A DNA stretch of 64,000 bases from Suipraeoptans intestinalis. GTDB lineage: Bacteria > Bacillota > Clostridia > Lachnospirales > Lachnospiraceae. Below are positions 16,988-26,309 of the stretch, piece by piece. The DNA is taken from assembly GCF_009696485.1 (NCBI RefSeq), contig NZ_VULY01000018.1:507001-571000 (forward strand), written 5' to 3'. The position numbers and the translations under genes are program-made. The notes beneath the pieces were generated by a model that was given only the letters and a program-made list of their open reading frames with translations, was not told where the DNA came from and searched no databases. Position 1 is the first letter of the stretch; every line of letters begins with the position of its first letter.

Positions 16988-17767
16988 CTAGAATATGCTG
17001 CTTCCCAAAACCGCCGCTCCGGCCATAACGATCTCACAGGTCTGTAAAAAGTATCCTGCCAGATCTCCCGTTATTCCTCCGAACTGCCGAAGGCACATCC
17101 GGTAATACCGCCAATAGGTGATGCCTGCTGCCAGGATCACCAGGATCCCTGCTCCTTTTCCCAGCCAGACCATTCCGGCGCACAGGATCAGCAGGACTGC
17201 CAGCAATATTCTTTGTACCACCCTTTTCTTTGCCTTTTCTGCCACGGAAGAAAGCATCCCCTTTTCCCTGGCCATAGGAAAAGTCACCACAGAAAGTCCG
17301 CTAAGTGTCCTGGACAGGATGAAACCTGCGCTCACCAGAGTTACGCTTTCCCATGTGAGACAGGAATAGATCCCCGTATACAAAAGCAGGTAGCCTGCAC
17401 ATCCCAGCACCGCAAAGGCGCCTGTATGCACATCCTTTAAGATCTCTAATTTTTCTTCTTTCGGTCTACAGGATCCCAACGCGTCCAGAGTATCCATAAA
17501 GCCATCCATATGAATGCCTCCTGTGATCCAAAGAGGAAGCAGTACCAGCAGTACCGTGCAGGCATAAGCCGTGATGCCTGTCTCCTGGTGCAGCACATAC
17601 CTCCCAAGCTGATAGACTCCCAGTGTCGCAGCGCCGATCACAGAGCCGATCAGCGGAAAAAAACACATCAGATACGACTGATCTGCCTGTTCCCAGTTGA
17701 CCTGAAATACCGGTATCCTGCTGTATATGGCAAATGTCATCTTGAGACTTTCCCATCCCTTTTTCAA
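16988..17767 (-). CDS. cobS: Adenosylcobinamide-GDP ribazoletransferase CobS
   Basis: Membrane enzyme that joins adenosylcobinamide-GDP to alpha-ribazole (phosphate), the last assembly step. Features include FAIYSRIPV near the N-terminus, the hydrophobic helices and GGIHMDGFMDTLDALGS (Asp-rich active site) with DVHTGAFAVLG. The start is uncertain: a TTG at 17767 has GGGAGG 8 bases upstream and keeps the usual family N-terminus (LKKGWESLK); an ATG nine codons later (17740) is possible but shortens it. With the TTG start it is 259 residues. Confidence 0.9.
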   Translation of the reverse strand: MKKGWESLKMTFAIYSRIPVFQVNWEQADQSYLMCFFPLIGSVIGAATLGVYQLGRYVLHQETGITAYACTVLLVLLPLWITGGIHMDGFMDTLDALGSCRPKEEKLEILKDVHTGAFAVLGCAGYLLLYTGIYSCLTWESVTLVSAGFILSRTLSGLSVVTFPMAREKGMLSSVAEKAKKRVVQRILLAVLLILCAGMVWLGKGAGILVILAAGITYWRYYRMCLRQFGGITGDLAGYFLQTCEIVMAGAAVLGSSIF

Positions 17768-17840
17768 TCTTCCATCCTCCCGCCTCTGTTTTCTTTTCTC
17801 TGCTGCCCGCTTTCCCGCATCCTGTCTGCCCAACAGTCCG

Positions 17841-18371
17841 TCACATTTTCACGGGAATCGGAATTCCTGCCGCCACTTCCGTCACCTTCTCTGCCAGACC
17901 TCCCAGATACTGGTTGATCCTTCCCAAAATTCTCTGATAAGTTTGCATTTCTTCACAGGAGGGCAGAAGATCCTGCGACGTTTCATTGGTTATGACTACC
18001 AGAAGCGGTGTATGTTCTCTTAAACAGGAAATATCCTCTCGGATCCGACGAATGGTTTCCTCTTCCGAAAGATACCCGGTCTTCTCCTCGTACCAGGTAT
18101 TGGCTGCCAGGTTGGAGACACATTCCAGCAGGATCCCCCGGTTTTTCGGGAAAGAAAGCTTTGACAGTTGTCTGGGGCACTCTATTGTGGAAAATCCTTT
18201 CCCTTCTCGCAGTCTTCGATGTCTTTCCACTCTTTGACGCCCCTCCTCGCCCTGCGGGATCATGGTAGCCAGATACAAAAGAGGAAGGTCTCCTTTTGCC
18301 TTTTCAAGGATCCAATCCTCTCCATAGGAAGATTTCCCGCTTCCGCTGCCTCCCGTGATCACATGTATCAT
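17841..18371 (-). CDS. cobU: Adenosylcobinamide kinase/guanylyltransferase CobU
   Basis: Phosphorylates adenosylcobinamide and transfers GMP to it. The 176-residue product begins MIHVITGGSGSGKSSYGE with a canonical P-loop, has VERHRRLR carrying the candidate guanylylated His, a metal-binding LLECVSN segment, and VVITNETSQDLLPS near the C-terminus. The ATG at 18371 is chosen from the P-loop position and an AGGG ribosome binding site; the frame is open upstream only as a shadow of cobT. Confidence 0.92.
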   Translation of the reverse strand: MIHVITGGSGSGKSSYGEDWILEKAKGDLPLLYLATMIPQGEEGRQRVERHRRLREGKGFSTIECPRQLSKLSFPKNRGILLECVSNLAANTWYEEKTGYLSEEETIRRIREDISCLREHTPLLVVITNETSQDLLPSCEEMQTYQRILGRINQYLGGLAEKVTEVAAGIPIPVKM

Positions 18372-18388
18372 ATGTTTCCCTCGCCTTT

Positions 18389-19438
18389 CTATTTCAGTTC
18401 CTGGTAGGATTCTATCTGAATCTGGGAAAACGTACTCATTTCCCGGTACACGCCCAACCCCATTTCCAGCACCGGTAGAAATGCCACCGCTCCCGTTCCT
18501 TCTCCCAGGCACATTTCTGCGTGTAAGACCGCCTGCTTGTCCAGATACGTCAGGATTTTTTTCATGCCCGGTTCTTTGGAGCAGTGGGATGCTAGCATGT
18601 ATGCTTTTGCGCCCGGACACAGCTTTGCCGCCGCCAGAGCCGCCGTGGCCGATATAAATCCGTCGATCAGTACCGGAAGCCTTTCTGCCGCACAGCCCAG
18701 ATAGAACCCGGCAAGCCCTGCCAGATCCAGTCCTCCCACCTTGTGCAGCACAGCCACCGGATCGTCAGGATCCGGTCGGTGCAGGGTGATCGCTTTTTTC
18801 ACCGCCTGAAGCTTCCGCTCCAGGCCCCCGGAAGACAGACCTGCGCCTCTTCCCACCATCTCCTCCGGCTGACAGGAAAGAAGGACAGACGCCACTGCCG
18901 CACTGGTGGTGGTATTTCCAATGCCCATCTCTCCCGTTGCCGCGATCTTGTATCCCTTACGTTTCAAAACACCTGCCAGACGGATCCCGGTTTCGATCGC
19001 CCTGATCCCTTCCTCTCTGGTCATAGCCTCCGCCTTCACCATGTTTGCCGTTCCTCTTCGCACATGATAATCCGGCACCCCGGTCGCCCTTCGGATGCCC
19101 ATATCGACAGGATAAAGATCTGCTCCTGCCAGCCTGCACATGACTGCCGCGCTGGTCTGACCCGACAGGAAATTTTCCGCCACGACCGCCGTCACTTCCT
19201 GCCCCGTCTGGGTCACTCCTTCTTCTACCACCCCATTATCGGCGCAGAACACCATCAGCGCTTTTTTGTCCAGCTGTACGTTACTGTCTCCTGTCATTCC
19301 TGCGATCTGACACACACAGTCCTCCAGTTTTCCCAGGCTGTGAAGGGGCTTGGCAATAGAGTTCCAGCGCTGTCTCGCTTCCTGCATCGCCTCCTGATCC
19401 AGGGGAGCGATCCTGTTTATGGTTTCTGAAAGCTTCAT
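18389..19438 (-). CDS. cobT: Nicotinate-nucleotide-dimethylbenzimidazole phosphoribosyltransferase CobT
   Basis: Makes alpha-ribazole phosphate from nicotinate mononucleotide and a lower-ligand base. 349 residues, typical. Motifs include GKLEDCVCQIAGM, FCADNGVVEEGVTQTGQEVT, GEMGIGNTTTSAA and the C-terminal LGEGTGAVA with the catalytic Glu. Which base is used in vivo (dimethylbenzimidazole, adenine or a phenolic ligand) cannot be told; no bluB or bza genes are in the window. Confidence 0.96.
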   Translation of the reverse strand: MKLSETINRIAPLDQEAMQEARQRWNSIAKPLHSLGKLEDCVCQIAGMTGDSNVQLDKKALMVFCADNGVVEEGVTQTGQEVTAVVAENFLSGQTSAAVMCRLAGADLYPVDMGIRRATGVPDYHVRRGTANMVKAEAMTREEGIRAIETGIRLAGVLKRKGYKIAATGEMGIGNTTTSAAVASVLLSCQPEEMVGRGAGLSSGGLERKLQAVKKAITLHRPDPDDPVAVLHKVGGLDLAGLAGFYLGCAAERLPVLIDGFISATAALAAAKLCPGAKAYMLASHCSKEPGMKKILTYLDKQAVLHAEMCLGEGTGAVAFLPVLEMGLGVYREMSTFSQIQIESYQELK

Positions 19439-19461
19439 AGTTTGTCCGGCAGAACAACCTT

Positions 19462-20853
19462 TTACCGGGCTTCTGCCTCTCCCTTCTTCCGATGATATCT
19501 GCCGCAGGCGTTCATAAAAGCCTCTGCCATCCCCGACTGCGACCAGTAGTGAAAATGGGGATATCCCGCAAACAGGTTGTCCCGGCTAACCATACAGGGG
19601 TAAGTTCTGGCAGAAAGCGGCTTCCTCGCCAGACAATCTCTCCCCGGCTCTTCCGAATCAAAATAGTGGAATTCATGAAAGGGAAGATTCCGGAGCTTTT
19701 CTCCAAATATTCTTGCCTCATCCAGTACGGCATAGCCAAACCGCCTGAGTTTCCCCGTAAAAAAGCTGTCTCCTGAAATGGCTCCCACCATTTCCCAACG
19801 ATTCCCCTCCTGATCCATGATGGCTTCCGTCAGGTACATAAAACCACCGCACTCTGCCATACAGGGAAGTCCCTGCTCCAGCTTTTCCTTGATTTCTTTT
19901 CTCAAGCTTTCATTGGCCTCCAAAGCCGGACCATGCAGCTCCGGATACCCTCCGTAAAGCACAAGTCCATCCAGATCTTTGGGAAGAGCCGGATCCCGCA
20001 TGGGCGAAACGTACACCAGCGTCGCCCCCAACTCTTCCAGATACTCCAGGTTATCCTGATAGAGAAAGCAAAAGGCCTCGTCCCGGGCAACTCCGATACG
20101 AAGATCTCCCTTAAAGCTTCCCGCTCTTTTCAGAGCCGGAAAAAACGTTTTCTTCGTCTTTTCCGCCCATTCTCCTGCCAGTGCCATCAGCCCCGCCGTA
20201 TCGATGGTGGTCTCCGCTCTTTTTCCAAGCTCCTTTAGCGTCTCCTGCAAGGTCCGGTATTCATGGGGCATTTTCAGTCCCAGATGACGGCTTTCCGGTA
20301 ATTCTCCCACCAGTTTTTCCAGATATCCATAAACCCGGATCCCCAGTTCTTCTTCCACCAGTTTTTTCATAACCGGATAAAAAGAAGGGGACATCCGGTT
20401 GAAAATAATCCCTGCAATGTGACTGTCCTCTCTGTATCCCAAAAATCCTGCGATAAGAGGAAGGAGGGATCTGCTTGCTCCCTGGCTGTCCACCACCAGA
20501 ATCACCGGAGTGTCTGTTATCTTGGCAATTTCGTAGGTGCTGGCCTCCAGGGATGTTCCTCCCAGTCCGTCATAATAGCCCATGACCCCTTCCAGCACCG
20601 CCAGCTCTTTTCCCCGGCAATGTTTCCGGAACAATTCTTTTATCTGCGCTTCTCCACAGAGAAAGCTATCCAGATTTCTGCTGTCTATGCCCAGGATCTC
20701 TTTGTGGAACATGGGGTCTATGTAATCCGGTCCGCACTTGAAAGCTGCCAGGGAATACTTCCGCTTCCATAGTTCCAGCAGGCTGCAGGTGACCAGCGTC
20801 TTTCCGGATCCGCTTCGGGGCGCTGCTATCAAAATCCTAGGAATTGCCATCAC
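19462..20853 (-). CDS. cbiA: Cobyrinate a,c-diamide synthase CbiA
   Basis: ATP- and glutamine-dependent amidation of the a and c carboxylates of cobyrinate. 463 residues. The N-terminal P-loop AAPRSGSGKT and CGPDYIDPMFH are present; the C-terminal amidotransferase-like domain has the nucleophile Cys in MAECGGFMYL and the late HFHYW His. Its start overlaps the end of the cbiJ-E-T gene by 17 bases, consistent with one transcript. Confidence 0.95.
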   Translation of the reverse strand: MMAIPRILIAAPRSGSGKTLVTCSLLELWKRKYSLAAFKCGPDYIDPMFHKEILGIDSRNLDSFLCGEAQIKELFRKHCRGKELAVLEGVMGYYDGLGGTSLEASTYEIAKITDTPVILVVDSQGASRSLLPLIAGFLGYREDSHIAGIIFNRMSPSFYPVMKKLVEEELGIRVYGYLEKLVGELPESRHLGLKMPHEYRTLQETLKELGKRAETTIDTAGLMALAGEWAEKTKKTFFPALKRAGSFKGDLRIGVARDEAFCFLYQDNLEYLEELGATLVYVSPMRDPALPKDLDGLVLYGGYPELHGPALEANESLRKEIKEKLEQGLPCMAECGGFMYLTEAIMDQEGNRWEMVGAISGDSFFTGKLRRFGYAVLDEARIFGEKLRNLPFHEFHYFDSEEPGRDCLARKPLSARTYPCMVSRDNLFAGYPHFHYWSQSGMAEAFMNACGRYHRKKGEAEAR

Positions 20854-22957
20854 AGCCTCCTCTCCCGCTGATCACATACACCGGATTCTGCCCCTTCATC
20901 ATGTGATAGGAGCCTGCCCTCTGCGCTTTGGATACCGTCAGCTGCACCACTTCCACATCCAGGAGACATCCCTTTTTGCAAAGTTCCATCACTTCTCCCA
21001 CAGTCTCCAGCGCAATGGCTGTCAGGACGATCCGTGCCTGGGGATTCTTATGCAGGATCACCCGAAGGATGTCCTCCATCCTTCCTTTGCTTCCTCCGAT
21101 AAACACGGCATCCGGTGCAGGAAGACCCGTCAGAGCCTCCGGCGCCATTCCTTCCACGATCTGGAGATTGGAGGCTCCAAATCGTATCTGGTTTTTTTGA
21201 AGCAGACGGACTGCTTCGGAGTTCTGTTCAATGGCATATACCTTTCCGTCCAGAAGAGAAAGCGCTGTCTCAATTGCAACAGACCCTGTTCCTGCTCCCA
21301 CGTCATAGACAACCGCATCCCGGGTCAGACACAGCTTTGCAATGGCCAGTCTTCTGACCTCCTCCTTCGTCATGGGAATCCTGTCTCTTAGAAACGCTTC
21401 ATCTTTCAGTCCGATGCTAAGATTTGCCCGTCTTCTCTGTTTGGGCTTCCGCTCCTCCGCCTCTTCTGACCTTTCTACCTCTCTCTTTTCCGCTATTCCT
21501 TCTTTTTCTTCTTTCTCGTTCGGAACCTCTTTCCCGGAAGAAGAGAAAGCCCCCATCTCTTCCGGTTTTGTCGCTTCCTGAATCAGCAGAATCGCCAGTC
21601 CACTTCCCTCATAGGTCTGAAGATCTTTTCCTGTGGTCCGGAAGATGCGTTCCTCCTCATAAGAAAGCCTCTCTCCTACCCAGACCTGTAGATCCCCCAG
21701 CTCATACCGGGTCAGTTCTTCTCCCAGGCTTCGGATCCCTTCCCTGGAATCTGCAAGAAACATGACCTTTCCCTCCTGCCTGAGCCGGGACAGCACGTTC
21801 AGCGATTTCCCATGCATACTTTCCAGCGGAATATCGTCCCAGCAAAGCCCCAGCCTGGCAGAAAAATAGGCAGCAGAAGAAATTCCCGGAATCCATCTGG
21901 TCTCTATCTTCTCTTCTTTCAGCAAGGCTCCCAGCTTCTTGGCGCCGCTGTAAAATCCGGTATCTCCTGACAGTACAATGGCAATACGCTCCAGTTCTCT
22001 GTGCGCCTTCAAATAGTCCAAGATAGCGGAAGGTCTGTATTCTTCCAGACAGATCTGCCCCTCTTTTCTGACAGTCTGTAGCATTCTCGCCGCTCCTATG
22101 ACAACGTCCGCCTCCCGGCAGGCTTTCTGCCCTTCCGCCGTCATGCAGTCCGGATTTCCCGGTCCGATCCCCACCAGAGACACCGTCTGTTTCGGCTGAA
22201 ACCCAATGTTCTGTCTAAGAAATCCCTGAACCTCCGGATAAGTCAGTCCCTCTTCTGTTTCGGGCCGCCCGATCACCACTGTTTCCACACCCGCTTCCTC
22301 AGCCGCTTCCAGCTTTTCCCGGAAGCCGCCCGCCGCTCCTGATTCTTTGGTAACCAGATAGCGGATCTCATATTCCCGCAGCATAGCCAGATTCAGTTCT
22401 TTGGAAAAGGGTCCTTGCATACAGATCAGATGCCGTCCCCGGATCCCCAGCTTTTCACAGGATTCCACCACCTCTTTGACAGATAGAACCCTGGCATAGA
22501 TCCGGCTTTTATAATCTGTCAGTCGGGTAAAGGCTGCCAGTTCCTTACTCCCGGTAGTCACAAAAATATTTCCTGTTGTTCCTTCCAGAAACGCTGCCGC
22601 CTGATGGATATCCTCCACCCATACCCCGCTTGTGCTCTTTTGAGATCCGCGGACCAGGCGAAGATAGGGCAGTTTCTTTTCTTTACATACCTCCCGGACC
22701 GTTCCTGTGACTTCTCTGGCATAAGGATGGGTAGCATCGATCACCCAGTTGGGAGAAAAGTCTTTTAGAAATTTTTCTATTTCTTCTTTATTCATTCTTC
22801 TTCCCGACACGGTAAGAGTCGGGTAGCAGGACATCAAGGTTTCCCCATAGGCCGTAGCCGCACACACATGGGTCCTGACTCCATTTCTCCCCAGATACTC
22901 TGCCAGCTTTCGCCCTTCTGTCGTTCCTCCGAAAATCAAAATCTTACTGTTCTTCAT
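20837..22957 (-). CDS. Trifunctional CbiJ-CbiE-CbiT fusion
   Basis: One 706-residue polypeptide joins three ring-modifying enzymes. Residues 1-250 are the cobalt-precorrin-6A reductase CbiJ (ILIFGGTTEGRKLAEYL, DATHPYA, TTGSKEL, TKESG). Residues 257-462 are the C5-methyltransferase CbiE (VSLVGIGPGNPDCMT, VLSGDTGFYSG, PGISSAAYF). Residues 513-706 are the C15-methyltransferase/decarboxylase CbiT (RDRIPMTKEEVR, VVYDVGAGTGSVAIE, AIEQN). A charged Glu/Lys/Arg-rich linker (463-512) separates CbiE and CbiT. CbiET fusions are common; adding CbiJ in front is less so. It overlaps cbiH by 14 bases. Confidence 0.93.
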   Translation of the reverse strand: MKNSKILIFGGTTEGRKLAEYLGRNGVRTHVCAATAYGETLMSCYPTLTVSGRRMNKEEIEKFLKDFSPNWVIDATHPYAREVTGTVREVCKEKKLPYLRLVRGSQKSTSGVWVEDIHQAAAFLEGTTGNIFVTTGSKELAAFTRLTDYKSRIYARVLSVKEVVESCEKLGIRGRHLICMQGPFSKELNLAMLREYEIRYLVTKESGAAGGFREKLEAAEEAGVETVVIGRPETEEGLTYPEVQGFLRQNIGFQPKQTVSLVGIGPGNPDCMTAEGQKACREADVVIGAARMLQTVRKEGQICLEEYRPSAILDYLKAHRELERIAIVLSGDTGFYSGAKKLGALLKEEKIETRWIPGISSAAYFSARLGLCWDDIPLESMHGKSLNVLSRLRQEGKVMFLADSREGIRSLGEELTRYELGDLQVWVGERLSYEEERIFRTTGKDLQTYEGSGLAILLIQEATKPEEMGAFSSSGKEVPNEKEEKEGIAEKREVERSEEAEERKPKQRRRANLSIGLKDEAFLRDRIPMTKEEVRRLAIAKLCLTRDAVVYDVGAGTGSVAIETALSLLDGKVYAIEQNSEAVRLLQKNQIRFGASNLQIVEGMAPEALTGLPAPDAVFIGGSKGRMEDILRVILHKNPQARIVLTAIALETVGEVMELCKKGCLLDVEVVQLTVSKAQRAGSYHMMKGQNPVYVISGRGGCDGNS

Positions 22958-23690
22958 GTCGATATCCCCTTGGTGTTACCATTTTGTTTCCAATGATCCT
23001 GGTCTGGCTGTTTCCGATAAATACGGTGGAAAACATATCCGTTTCCGCCTCCGTCAATTCTTCCAGTGTCAGGAGTTTTTGAGATTCTTCTGCTCTTCCG
23101 ATATTGCGTACAATGGCGCATACCGTTTCCTTTTTCTGCTTGGTCAGGATCAGTTGACAGGCACGCTTTAAATACTCCTTCCTTTTCTTGCTAGAAGGAT
23201 TGTACAGTACGATCACAAAGTCTCCCTGCGCTGCCGCCAGAAGTCTTTTTTCGATGGTCTCCCAGGGAGTCAAAAGGTCACTGAGGCTGATGATACAGCT
23301 ATCGTGAGTCATAGGCGCCCCCAGGCAGGCTCCGCCGGAAAGGGCAGCCGTTACCCCTGCCACAATCTCTACCTCTACTTCCGGAAAACGCGGCTGCAGC
23401 TCCAGCATCAGGCCTGCCATCCCGTAAATTCCGGAATCTCCGCTGCACACCATGGCTACCTTCCTGCCGTTGTCGGCTTCCTCCAGCGCCATCAGGCATC
23501 TGTCCACTTCCCTCCGCATAGGTGTACTTTTATATTCCTTGTCCGGAAGCTTTTCCTTCAAAAGCTCTGTATAGACGGTGTATCCCACGATCACATCGCA
23601 CTGCTTTAGTGTCTCTGCCGCCTTGATGGTCATTTCCTCCCAGGCGCCCGGTCCGGTTCCTACCACATAGACTTTTTTATCCTGCCTCAA
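22944..23690 (-). CDS. cbiH: Cobalt-precorrin-3B C17-methyltransferase CbiH
   Basis: SAM-dependent methylation at C17 with ring contraction. The 248-residue protein has the tetrapyrrole methylase fold: VYVVGTGPGAWEEMT with the glycine-rich N-terminal loop, VVGYTVY, MVCSGDSGIYGMA, and VAGVTAALSGGACLGAPMTHD, the last typical of CobJ/CbiH. It overlaps cbiG by 14 bases and the J-E-T fusion by 14 bases. Confidence 0.94.
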   Translation of the reverse strand: MRQDKKVYVVGTGPGAWEEMTIKAAETLKQCDVIVGYTVYTELLKEKLPDKEYKSTPMRREVDRCLMALEEADNGRKVAMVCSGDSGIYGMAGLMLELQPRFPEVEVEIVAGVTAALSGGACLGAPMTHDSCIISLSDLLTPWETIEKRLLAAAQGDFVIVLYNPSSKKRKEYLKRACQLILTKQKKETVCAIVRNIGRAEESQKLLTLEELTEAETDMFSTVFIGNSQTRIIGNKMVTPRGYRHEEQ

Positions 23691-24822
23691 ATCTCACCCT
23701 CCATCTTCCTCCTGCCAGTGCCACCGTTACTCCATTTGCCGCCTGTTTCCGAAGGAGTAAGGATGCGTCCCCTCTTCCTTCTTCCCCCAAGCCGCAGACG
23801 GCGCTTCTTTCACACACATTTCCTACGCCCACTGTCTGCCTCACAAACGCTGACTCTGTAAACTGCCCTTCCAGCGCCTGTAACTGCCTTGCCGGATAGG
23901 TTTCCCAGCCCAGCCGGTTTTTTTCGCAATATTCCAGAATCCCCGCCTCTTCTGCTTTCTCTGTAATACTGGTCAGCTTTCCCAGGCTGGCCTTCCACAG
24001 GCATGCTTCCTGCAGCGCCTCCTCTATCGCCTTTTCTATCAGCAGGTACGGCGTGTCTTTTCTGCATCCGATCCCGGCCACCACCGTCCGGGGAACCAGG
24101 CACAGCACTGATTTCTCCGGATATGGTCTGCGCGTGCCAATGTAGATATGGGGAAGGATCGGCTGTCGGGATTTTTCTTCCTTCTCTTTTGCCTCTGTCC
24201 CATCCTCTTCTAACGATCCAGCTTCTTTGTTTTCCCAAAGAAGAGCGATCTCCTCCCTCTGTTCAAATCCTTCTGCCATTCCGCCTTCTTCTATCAGGAT
24301 TCTGATCTGCTCGCCTCTCAGGATTCTGGCCGATATGTCTTTTGCCAGTTCCATATCCGAGATCCACAGATGATTCTCCCTGGCAAATACATCCACCGCC
24401 CATTTTTGATTTACATCTGTTCCTGTTGTCAGGATCGCCCGGCTCCCCAGATCTTCCTGGATTTCCCTTGCCATAGCATTGGCTCCTCCCAGATGTCCGG
24501 ACAACAGGGGAATGCAGTAGGTTCCTCTTTCGTCCAGAACCAAAACGGCAGGATCTGTACACTTACTCTCCACGAAGGGAGCGATTCCTCTGACGGCGAT
24601 CCCGGTCGCTCCGATGTAGATCAAAGCATCCTTCCGAAAAAATCTTTCCCGCGTCCATTCCACCAGGGAAACAGAAATACTGTCCGGCTGTCCTTTGCAT
24701 TTGACCGCCTGTTCCACTTCATATCCTCTGTCCTGCAGCGCCTTCGCCACCTCTTGGGAAAGGTTTTTCCCGTTGGGGGTAAAGCTCAGGATAGAAACCT
24801 GTTTTTTCTGACTACGTTTCAT
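23677..24822 (-). CDS. cbiG: Cobalt-precorrin-5A hydrolase CbiG
   Basis: Opens the delta-lactone and releases C20 as acetaldehyde. The product (381 residues) has the N-terminal domain with YIGATGIAVRGIAPFVESK and LSGHLGGANAMAREI, and a C-terminal domain starting at VVAGIGCRKDTP with LASLGKLTSI-like and GVGNVCERSA motifs. The ATG at 24822 follows AAAGGAAAG and overlaps the cbiF stop by 11 bases. A frame 30 codons longer exists but overlaps cbiF and has no good start. Confidence 0.93.
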   Translation of the reverse strand: MKRSQKKQVSILSFTPNGKNLSQEVAKALQDRGYEVEQAVKCKGQPDSISVSLVEWTRERFFRKDALIYIGATGIAVRGIAPFVESKCTDPAVLVLDERGTYCIPLLSGHLGGANAMAREIQEDLGSRAILTTGTDVNQKWAVDVFARENHLWISDMELAKDISARILRGEQIRILIEEGGMAEGFEQREEIALLWENKEAGSLEEDGTEAKEKEEKSRQPILPHIYIGTRRPYPEKSVLCLVPRTVVAGIGCRKDTPYLLIEKAIEEALQEACLWKASLGKLTSITEKAEEAGILEYCEKNRLGWETYPARQLQALEGQFTESAFVRQTVGVGNVCERSAVCGLGEEGRGDASLLLRKQAANGVTVALAGGRWRVRFEAG

Positions 24823-25579
24823 GCGTCTTTCCTTTTCGGTATTCTGTGGTAAATGTAGCGTCATACAGCCTGGATTTTTCATAATATCCAGGAGCAAGCA
24901 CCTCTCCCACAATGATCAGAGCCGTCTTGGTGATCCCATGAGCCTGCGCCATTTCTTCCAGGGTATCAATGGTGCACAGGATCTTTTTTTCTTCCGGCCA
25001 GGTAGCCTTGTACACAATAGCCGCCGGCGTCTTGGGTGCGTATCCTCCGTCTATGAGTTCCCTTGTCAGTTTTTCCAGCAGGCCTGTGCTTAAAAACAGG
25101 ACCATCGTTGCCTGATGGGCTGCAAATTCCCGTATGTTTTCTTTCTCCGGCACTGCCGTTCTTCCCTCTGTCCGGGTGATGATCACACTCTGCGACACCT
25201 GTGGAAGGGTGTATTCCAGATTCAGGGCTGCCGCCGCTCCGCAAAACGAGCTGACTCCCGGACAGGAATCATACGCAATGCCCTCTTCATCCAGAATATC
25301 CATCTGCTCCCTGACAGCGCCGTAAAGGCTGGGATCTCCCGTATGCAGACGAACTGTTGTCTTTCCTTCTGCTTCTGCCGCTTTCATTACTCCCAGCACT
25401 TCCTCCAGCGTCATCGTCGCGCTGTTATAGATCCTGCAGTCCTTCTTTGCCTCTTTCAGCAACGCAGGATTGACCAGGGAGCCTGCGTAGATGATCACAT
25501 CTGCCTCCCGGATCCGCCGTCTTCCTCGCACCGTGATCAGATCTTCTGCTCCCGGTCCTGCTCCCACAAAATGTATCAT
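24812..25579 (-). CDS. cbiF: Cobalt-precorrin-4 C11-methyltransferase CbiF
   Basis: SAM-dependent methylation at C11. The 255-residue product starts MIHFVGAGPGAEDLITVRG, with IIYAGSLVNPALL, VRLHTGDPSLYGA and GVSSFCGAAAALN, all typical of CbiF/CobM. The ATG at 25579 follows AAGGAGAAGAGGT and overlaps the cbiL stop (ATGA). The longer open frame upstream is the shadow of cbiL. Confidence 0.95.
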   Translation of the reverse strand: MIHFVGAGPGAEDLITVRGRRRIREADVIIYAGSLVNPALLKEAKKDCRIYNSATMTLEEVLGVMKAAEAEGKTTVRLHTGDPSLYGAVREQMDILDEEGIAYDSCPGVSSFCGAAAALNLEYTLPQVSQSVIITRTEGRTAVPEKENIREFAAHQATMVLFLSTGLLEKLTRELIDGGYAPKTPAAIVYKATWPEEKKILCTIDTLEEMAQAHGITKTALIIVGEVLAPGYYEKSRLYDATFTTEYRKGKTHET

Positions 25580-26268
25580 ACCTCTTCTCCTTCTCTTACA
25601 AACACCAGTGTATAATAGCTTGCTGCATCCGGCAGTTCTTCTGTTCCATAATAGTGCTTCTCTCCCTCCATGGTACACCGCTCAACGGCTGTCACTTGTT
25701 GTTTTCTTTTCTTCAGCAATTCCTTCAATACAGAAAACTGACTTCCCATCTTCATAAAAATCTTCATTCCCTTCAGCTTCAACGCCTCCCTCACATCATA
25801 GGAGGCGGGAATGATATGAATTTCTTCCTTTCTTTCCCCAATACTCATCTGCACCGCAGCAGCCGCCGCACAAAAAGAAGGAACGCCGCTGATGATTTCC
25901 GTCTCGTACCCCATTTCCTTCAGATCCTGATGCAGATACATATAAGTAGAGTAGATGGTAGGATCTCCCAATGTTAAAAAAGCAATTTTTTTATTTTCTT
26001 CCAAAAGCTCTGCCAGTCTTTTTACTCCCAGATCGTGGCTGGTTTTCCACACCTTTTTGTCTTTTGTCATGGGAGAATCAATCCCCACCACTTCTTTTTC
26101 TGAAAGAAACGGGCAGGCCCCCTGTGCGATCTGATATGCCGTCGTCTGTTCCGGGATCTTTCCCGGCGCTGCTATCACATCACATTCCTCTATGATCCTC
26201 ACTGCTTTCAGTGTCAGATACTCCCAGTCTCCCGGTCCTACTCCCACTCCGTATAGTTTTCCTGCCAT
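25576..26268 (-). CDS. cbiL: Cobalt-precorrin-2 C20-methyltransferase CbiL
   Basis: First methyltransferase specific to the corrin branch, methylating C20. About 230 residues with LYGVGVGPGDWEYLTLKAV, the CDVIAAPG segment, LTLGDPTIYSTYMYL and ISGVPSFCAAAA. The start is either the ATG at 26268 (GAGGA 10 bases upstream, preferred) or the ATG at 26280, which lies directly against the ribosome binding site. The long in-frame extension further upstream overlaps cbiD and is not real. Confidence 0.93.
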   Translation of the reverse strand: MAGKLYGVGVGPGDWEYLTLKAVRIIEECDVIAAPGKIPEQTTAYQIAQGACPFLSEKEVVGIDSPMTKDKKVWKTSHDLGVKRLAELLEENKKIAFLTLGDPTIYSTYMYLHQDLKEMGYETEIISGVPSFCAAAAAVQMSIGERKEEIHIIPASYDVREALKLKGMKIFMKMGSQFSVLKELLKKRKQQVTAVERCTMEGEKHYYGTEELPDAASYYTLVFVREGEEV

Positions 26269-26309
26269 TTTTTGCTTCATTCCTCTTTCTTCTTGGTCTG
26301 TCGTTTCCT

